Assembly (NCBI GenBank): GCA_001801665.1
Contig: MGYH01000040.1
Span: 439 to 19,689, forward strand
From: Gammaproteobacteria bacterium RIFCSPHIGHO2_12_FULL_45_12
GTDB lineage: Bacteria; Pseudomonadota; Gammaproteobacteria; DSM-16500
Length of the DNA stretch: 19,251 bases
Direction of reading: 5' to 3'
The translations under genes were made by a program, and so were the position numbers. Numbering within the stretch: the stretch's first letter is position 1; each line of letters opens with the position of its first letter. This document shows positions 14,961 through 19,251 of this stretch, piece by piece. The notes beneath the pieces are model-generated. The model did no database searches and was not told the DNA's origin. It saw only the letters and a program-made list of their open reading frames with translations.

Positions 14961-16519
14961 TCATTGTGAACGGTGACTAATTGATCCTGGTGTTCAGTGT
15001 CAGGCGAATCCTCCTGCTTGAGGGATCGGTATGTTTTCTCCTGACATAATTTTGATACTAATGGGACGGCTATAAACAATAATATGCCGGCACCGATCGA
15101 GCTTAAGCCTAGCATCCCAAAAGTGTGACTAAATTCAGGGTTGGTGGCTAAGGGATTGGTTGAAAGAGAGTTGCCGATGGCGATTTTAGAAAAATAGGAG
15201 GACATGATGGCGGCAACGCCGGTAATCATCATCCACATGCCCATCATCAAGCCGCGTAAACGGACAGGTGCCAATTGCCCCACCATGGCATAGCCAACGG
15301 GAGACAAGAACAGTTCTCCCAGACTTAACAGGCCATAGCTTGCTAATATCCAGTTGAAATTCACCAGACCATTGACATCTGCAAAGTGGATACCAATGGG
15401 CAGGATTGACAGTGAAATACCAATTAACATTAACGCAATTGAAAACTGCAATGGAATGTTAATGTTGACGCCGCGATCACGCAATTCACTGAAAACAAAA
15501 CTTAAGACAGGGCCGCCAATAATAATGACAATGGTGTTGATGTTCTGTACCCATTGCGGGGCAATCATAAAACCCAGCAAATGCCGGTCGACATTGCGTT
15601 GAATAAATAAATTAAGTCCCATGGGCGCCAGTTGATATAAAGCCCAGAAAATAACAGAACATAACGCGAGGATGATGAATGCCCACATTTTTTGACGTTG
15701 CTTTGCAACGGGTTGCTTTAAAGTAAGCGTGGTGATTAACCCAAGCATAGCAAAGCCAATGATAATGATGATGTCATTACAAAGATCAGTATGTTTCAGT
15801 AATATTCTGAGCGCGAAAATAAGAGTGACAATGAGGGCAATGCCAATATATCGCATGCGTCTTTTGATGTCTTCATGAGTATTAACATAAGTGGTGTCAC
15901 GGTCTTCCAGGATTTTCCAGTTGTACAGAGTGAGTGCGAGGGCAATGGCGTTGCCAACGGCGCTTAATAAAAAGAGTTGTTGATAGGCTTGTTGCAATTG
16001 AAAGTGACCAGCCAGATAAAAGCCAATAAAAAAGCCGATATTCATGCCGCTATAATTCCACAGAAAGGCGGATTCACGGCGTTTGTCATCGGGTTCAAAT
16101 AATTGGGTCACCAAGCAGTTGATGCAGGTGATGTTGAGCCCGCTGCCGCTTAAAAAGACGGAGAGTCCCCATAATAAATACGTTTTTTCGGGTATGGAGA
16201 TGAGCGCGCAGCCAATCATCTGTGCGAGCATGGCAAGGCAGAACAAGCTGCGATAACTTAAATAGCGGCCGCCAATGTAGCCGCCCAATAAATGTAAAAA
16301 ATAATTTAAAGCAATAAATGAACCCGTGATGCTGGTGGAATATAAATCGGATAAATGTAAGCCCTGGGTAGCATAAAGAATCAGGGTGGAGTAAAGCACG
16401 CTGTAGCTAAGCGTTGAAAAAATCTGAATGGTGAACAATGCGCCCGCACCACTTGGCATGAAGTTTTTATATCGGGTGCCTATCGTTTTCCTGACTCGTA
16501 AATTGGACAAAGAGCTCAT
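14951..16519 (-). CDS. POT/PTR2-family (peptide transporter-like) membrane protein
   Basis: A 522-aa inner-membrane protein of the major facilitator superfamily with about 12-14 hydrophobic helices. POT signatures are GGYIGGRY after the second helix and, near the C-terminus, GELFLSPVGYAMVGQLAP followed by RLRGLMMGMWMM. The glutamate of GEL, which contacts substrate in family members, is kept. The helix 1 motif ExxERFxYY, which couples proton and peptide in classical POTs, is replaced: the aligned residues are Gln32, Ser35 and Thr36. Substrate and coupling may therefore differ from di- and tripeptide symport. The ATG at 16519 has GGAG 9 nt upstream. The stop codon lies in repeat-derived sequence. 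It is downstream of the HPt gene with a 56-nt gap on the same strand. Confidence 0.85.
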   Translation of the reverse strand: MSSLSNLRVRKTIGTRYKNFMPSGAGALFTIQIFSTLSYSVLYSTLILYATQGLHLSDLYSTSITGSFIALNYFLHLLGGYIGGRYLSYRSLFCLAMLAQMIGCALISIPEKTYLLWGLSVFLSGSGLNITCINCLVTQLFEPDDKRRESAFLWNYSGMNIGFFIGFYLAGHFQLQQAYQQLFLLSAVGNAIALALTLYNWKILEDRDTTYVNTHEDIKRRMRYIGIALIVTLIFALRILLKHTDLCNDIIIIIGFAMLGLITTLTLKQPVAKQRQKMWAFIILALCSVIFWALYQLAPMGLNLFIQRNVDRHLLGFMIAPQWVQNINTIVIIIGGPVLSFVFSELRDRGVNINIPLQFSIALMLIGISLSILPIGIHFADVNGLVNFNWILASYGLLSLGELFLSPVGYAMVGQLAPVRLRGLMMGMWMMITGVAAIMSSYFSKIAIGNSLSTNPLATNPEFSHTFGMLGLSSIGAGILLFIAVPLVSKLCQEKTYRSLKQEDSPDTEHQDQLVTVHNDVA

Positions 16520-16575
16520 GAATTTCTTCTCCGCACATCGTGTTTAGGAAAATCCATTTTCTTCCCTGCCCCGTT

Positions 16576-16932
16576 TCAGGGGCGTTTTGGAGAAGAGTAG
16601 TGCTCGAGCAAAAGAGTAGCTTCAGTGGATAGTTGGGTTACCAAAATTTTTAATTGATCTTCCATTATAGGGTTTTTCAGGTGGGTTTCAAGTTGGTCAA
16701 GCAAGGTTTTTAATCGGGGCAGTCCACAGTAGCAGACAGCGCCGTGTAGTTTGTGAACTTCTCGCAATAGTTCAGTATAATTTTTATTCTGGTATTGTGT
16801 GATGATCGAGGAAATGTCATCTGGAAGTGTTTGAATGAGGAGGCTCAGAATTTCATTCGCAAGGTCTTTTTTATTGCCTGCCAGCCGGATGCCTAATGCC
16901 GTGTCAACAATGGGTAGTTCGTCTAGCTTCAT
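16576..16932 (-). CDS. Stand-alone histidine phosphotransfer (HPt) protein
   Basis: A 118-aa HPt domain protein with no kinase or receiver domain. The motif HKLHGAVCYCGLPRL at 60-74 places the phospho-acceptor at His60. It closely resembles the HPt domain at the C-terminus of BarA/LetS-type hybrid sensor kinases. Such proteins relay phosphate between a hybrid kinase and a response regulator in the cytosol. I chose the ATG at 16932, preceded by AGGGA at 8 nt. The frame also extends upstream to 16974, but that part lies deeper inside rlmD. It overlaps the end of rlmD by 29 bp, so the two are probably translated from one message. In E. coli barA is a neighbour of rlmD, so this could be a relic or split-off part of that locus (inference). 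Confidence 0.85.
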   Translation of the reverse strand: MKLDELPIVDTALGIRLAGNKKDLANEILSLLIQTLPDDISSIITQYQNKNYTELLREVHKLHGAVCYCGLPRLKTLLDQLETHLKNPIMEDQLKILVTQLSTEATLLLEHYSSPKRP

Positions 16933-18283
16933 GTGGTGATTCCCTGTGTTTGTCAAATACCGCCATCGCTTCAATGTGAGAGGTATGCGGGAACATGTTT
17001 ATTATCCCGACGCGTGTTAGTTGATAATGGAACTGATTAACCAGCTCTCCAGCGTCTCTTGCTAGCGTGGCTGGGTTGCATGAAATATATACAATTTTTT
17101 GCGCACCCAGTGTATTTAAAAATGGCAAAATTTCCTTCGCGCCCGCTCGCGGCGGGTCTAACAGAATTTTGTCATAATTTTGTTGGCGCATCCAGTCATT
17201 CTCTGCTGGTTTGGCATCAAAAAGGTTGGCGGCATAAAAGCGTGTGTTGCTGATCTGGTTGTGCGCTGCGTTGGCTTGTGCGCGTTCAACCATTTCCATG
17301 CTGCCCTCAATGCCTGTCACGTGTCTTGCTTGCCTTGCGATAGGCAGTGTGAAGTTGCCAATGCCGCAAAAAAGGTCTAACACCGTGTCAAGAGGCGTGA
17401 GTGCTAGCTGTGTGATCGCAAGCTGTACCATCAGTCGATTCATTTCCAGATTGATTTGCGTGAAATCAAGTGGATGAAAGAGAAACTCAAGTGAAAAGTC
17501 AGGTAAGGTGTAAGTGAGTCGTTCAGGTTGATCCTGGGGCCATATTTGATGAACCGCTTGAGGTGGATTGGGTTCTAGATAAATGGCAAAGCCTTGTGTT
17601 TTACCAAAGGAAATCAGTTTTTGAATATCGGTTTCGGGAAGCGGGGTCAGGTGGCGGAACACAAGGGCTGTGGTTTCATCTCCCATGGCCATTTCAATTT
17701 GCGGAATTTGTTGGTATGTCTCGAGTGATAAAACTAATTGTTCAAGCCCAATCAGTTGCGTGCCTACTTTAGGGTGAAGCACGATGCAGCTTTCAATGTC
17801 GGCCAAGTAGCGGCTGGATTTTTCCCTAAACCCCACTAGCATTTTATCTTTTTTAATGACAAATTTGACGCCCAGGCGTGCTTTACGTCGATAGCCCGTA
17901 CTGGCTGCGCTTAATGGCGGCATCATGGCATTGGGTGTGACTTGCCCAAAATGTTTTAATTGTTCCAGCAGGGCTTGCTGTTTCATTTGTAATTGGGCGT
18001 TGATTGACATGTGCTGCAAGCTGCAGCCGCCGCATAAACCAAAATGCTGGCAAGGCGGCACGAGACGCTCATCAGACGGCGTGATGATATCCGCGACTTC
18101 AGCTTCATTGTATGTGCCGCGTTTGCGGGTGAGTTGGTAAGTGACGGTTTCATTTGGCAATGCGCCTGCGATAAACGTGGTTTTGTTTTGTAGGGTGGCA
18201 ATACCGCGGCCGTCGTGACTCAAGGCATGAACAAAAGCGGTGGATGGTTTGTCAGGGATGTCAAGGTTTGCTTTTTTTTTCAT
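16904..18283 (-). CDS. rlmD: 23S rRNA (uracil-1939-C5)-methyltransferase
   Basis: RlmD/RumA (459 aa) methylates 23S rRNA at U1939 using S-adenosylmethionine. An N-terminal TRAM-type domain precedes the iron-sulfur cysteines Cys78, Cys84, Cys87 and Cys166 (CQHFGLCGGC). The SAM-binding motif is LDLFCGIGNF (302-311), with DPPRAG at 376-381. The catalytic nucleophile Cys402 is in YISCNPATLARD, and the general-base region is HTSHIEAM (433-440). The 4Fe-4S set separates RlmD from TrmA; RlmC is less likely given length and the TRAM domain. The start ATG at 18283 has only a weak GGAA site. The last 9 codons overlap the downstream HPt gene. Confidence 0.93.
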   Translation of the reverse strand: MKKKANLDIPDKPSTAFVHALSHDGRGIATLQNKTTFIAGALPNETVTYQLTRKRGTYNEAEVADIITPSDERLVPPCQHFGLCGGCSLQHMSINAQLQMKQQALLEQLKHFGQVTPNAMMPPLSAASTGYRRKARLGVKFVIKKDKMLVGFREKSSRYLADIESCIVLHPKVGTQLIGLEQLVLSLETYQQIPQIEMAMGDETTALVFRHLTPLPETDIQKLISFGKTQGFAIYLEPNPPQAVHQIWPQDQPERLTYTLPDFSLEFLFHPLDFTQINLEMNRLMVQLAITQLALTPLDTVLDLFCGIGNFTLPIARQARHVTGIEGSMEMVERAQANAAHNQISNTRFYAANLFDAKPAENDWMRQQNYDKILLDPPRAGAKEILPFLNTLGAQKIVYISCNPATLARDAGELVNQFHYQLTRVGIINMFPHTSHIEAMAVFDKHRESPHEARRTTHC

Positions 18284-18729
18284 GTCGTTAACATTCCAGC
18301 TTATTGTAATGGGTTAGCATTCTGCAAAGGGCAACACTATATATTGATTGGCAAAAAAAAACAAACTTGTACAATTTTTGAAATGTATTATACTGGTATT
18401 GAGTGCTTTTGATAGATACTGTCCGAGACCTTTAAGTGATTAAGCAGGGAGATATGATTGCAGTGTGGTGTGCAGGTCCTTCCTAGTGAGGAAAGCCTAA
18501 AGTACGGCAGAGATCTCCAATATAAACAAAGCGGGTTTTTTGCGACATTCCATCAGAGCACTTTTGTTTTGCCTGCATTTTCAGGGTTCTTTGTGTTTTT
18601 GGCATCGCGTTCGTCCCTTAATGGGCGTTCTGCTTGCCCCGTTTTTCGCCTTGAGAAAGCAATTGACGACCGACCCTAATTTTTCGTACCTTAATCACTC
18701 TTTTAGTCACTGTATAGGGCTTATCAATA
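18284..18729. other. 446-bp divergent intergenic region, possible regulatory RNA
   Basis: No credible protein gene is seen between the divergent rlmD and ornithine aminotransferase genes. The region holds a promoter-like pair at 18367-18394. Downstream, a gggagat / atctcc outer pairing (18447-18519) encloses a hairpin (about 18474-18498, cttcct / aggaaag). A leader or small RNA is possible but I cannot assign it to a known family. Confidence 0.3.
18367..18394 (+). promoter_or_regulatory. Promoter-like element in the rlmD-rocD spacer
   Basis: TTGTAC (18367-18372) and TATACT (18389-18394) are 16 nt apart on the plus strand. The same bases read TATAAT on the minus strand (18387-18392), so the site could also serve rlmD. 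If it is the aminotransferase promoter, the leader would be over 300 nt long. Confidence 0.4.
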
Positions 18730-19251
18730 ATGAACACGATCATGGAGTGTGAGCGTATCTATGGCGCGCAAAATTATGAACCGTTGCCAGTCGTGCTGGT
18801 TAAGGGGGAGGGCGTTTATGTGTGGGATGATGCCGGGAACCGTTATATCGACATGATGAGTGCTTATTCTGCGGTGAGTCATGGTCATTGCCATCCCAAG
18901 CTGGTGAAGGCATTACAGGATCAGGCACATCAACTTTGTGTGGTATCACGTTCATTTTACACCGATAAACTGGCTCACTTCCTGAAGCGTGTTTGTGAAA
19001 TGACGGGTTTTGAAAAAGCCTTACCGATGAATACCGGCGCTGAGGCGGTGGAGACAGCACTCAAGGCGGCACGTAAATGGGCCTATACCGCGAAAGGCGT
19101 GGCGAATGACAAGGCAGAGGTGATTGCCTGTGAAGGCAATTTTCACGGGCGCACGATTGCGATTGTCGGCTTATCTTCTGAGTCGCAATATCGCGCTGGA
19201 TTTGGCCCTTTTCCAGCGGGTTTAAAGCGAGTGCCTTATGGGGATGCGAAA
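18730..19251 (+). CDS. rocD: Ornithine aminotransferase, 5' part (runs off the window)
   Basis: An open frame of 174 codons from the ATG at 18730 to the window end with no stop, so the gene is cut by the window. The product is a class III PLP-dependent aminotransferase. Near the start are YEPLPVVLVKGEGVYVWD and the DMMSAYSAVSHGHCHP segment typical of ornithine aminotransferase. MNTGAEAVETALKAARKW and EGNFHGRT follow; the PLP lysine lies beyond the window. The enzyme converts ornithine and 2-oxoglutarate to glutamate semialdehyde and glutamate in arginine catabolism. The ribosome site is poor (AGGG, about 10 nt upstream). Other class III aminotransferases (ArgD/GabT) are less likely given the SAYSAVSHGHCHP and YEPLPVV segments. 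Confidence 0.88.
   Translation, partial: MNTIMECERIYGAQNYEPLPVVLVKGEGVYVWDDAGNRYIDMMSAYSAVSHGHCHPKLVKALQDQAHQLCVVSRSFYTDKLAHFLKRVCEMTGFEKALPMNTGAEAVETALKAARKWAYTAKGVANDKAEVIACEGNFHGRTIAIVGLSSESQYRAGFGPFPAGLKRVPYGDAK

Noticed and set aside
16566..16585. GC-rich hairpin at the end of the HPt gene as terminator
   Set aside because: The gcccc / ggggc stem has no U-run on the minus strand and lies over the stop codon. On the plus strand there is no transcript to end.
18447..18519. tRNA-like stretch of 73 bases closed by a 7-bp stem
   Set aside because: There is no TTCRA T-loop, no 5-bp T stem and no recognisable anticodon arm.
18800..19060. Minus-strand 86-codon open frame
   Set aside because: It is the shadow of the ornithine aminotransferase frame, which stays open from 18730 to the window end and carries clear family motifs.

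Overview
The window looks like a chromosomal segment of a gammaproteobacterium of moderate to low GC. The Legionellales (Legionella, Coxiella or Aquicella-like) are the best guess. The grounds are the abundant short palindromic repeats and MITEs, a POT-type transporter, a BarA/LetS-like HPt protein beside rlmD, and a stand-alone PKS. No rRNA or tRNA gene is present to fix the taxonomy.

Layout. From 129 to 8931 three genes lie on the minus strand. Read 5' to 3' they are a 2361-aa polyketide synthase, a small cyclic-nucleotide-binding-fold protein and a patatin-like phospholipase. A repeat-rich spacer (8932-9867) follows. It holds the PKS promoter, two palindromic repeats, 1.5 copies of a MITE and the promoter of the next operon. 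Next comes a complete proton-translocating NAD(P) transhydrogenase in an unusual arrangement: pntAb-pntB on the plus strand converge on pntAa on the minus strand, with overlapping stop codons. Upstream of pntAa is a second cyclic-nucleotide-binding-fold protein, a paralogue of the first. A second repeat-rich spacer (13278-13894) holds two MITEs with 9-bp target duplications. It is followed by a free-standing acyltransferase (13895-14743) and another MITE. The right part carries a POT/PTR2-family transporter, an orphan HPt protein overlapping rlmD (23S rRNA m5U methyltransferase), and the start of an ornithine aminotransferase gene that runs off the window.

How the genes may work together. The PKS has the order ACP-KS-DH-KR-DH*-ACP-ACP-thioester reductase. 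It has no acyltransferase domain and no thioesterase, so it needs an AT in trans and should release its product as an aldehyde or alcohol. The free-standing AT about 5 kb away is the obvious partner. The transhydrogenase between them makes NADPH, which the KR and probably the reductase domain consume. Two CNB-fold proteins and a patatin lipase sit around these genes. I read the block 129-14743 as a candidate lipid- or polyketide-aldehyde-forming locus. It was probably rearranged by MITE-associated recombination: flipping pntAb-pntB would restore the usual pntAa-pntAb-pntB order. The link between transhydrogenase and PKS is inference from position. The PKS domain calls and the missing AT are read directly from sequence.
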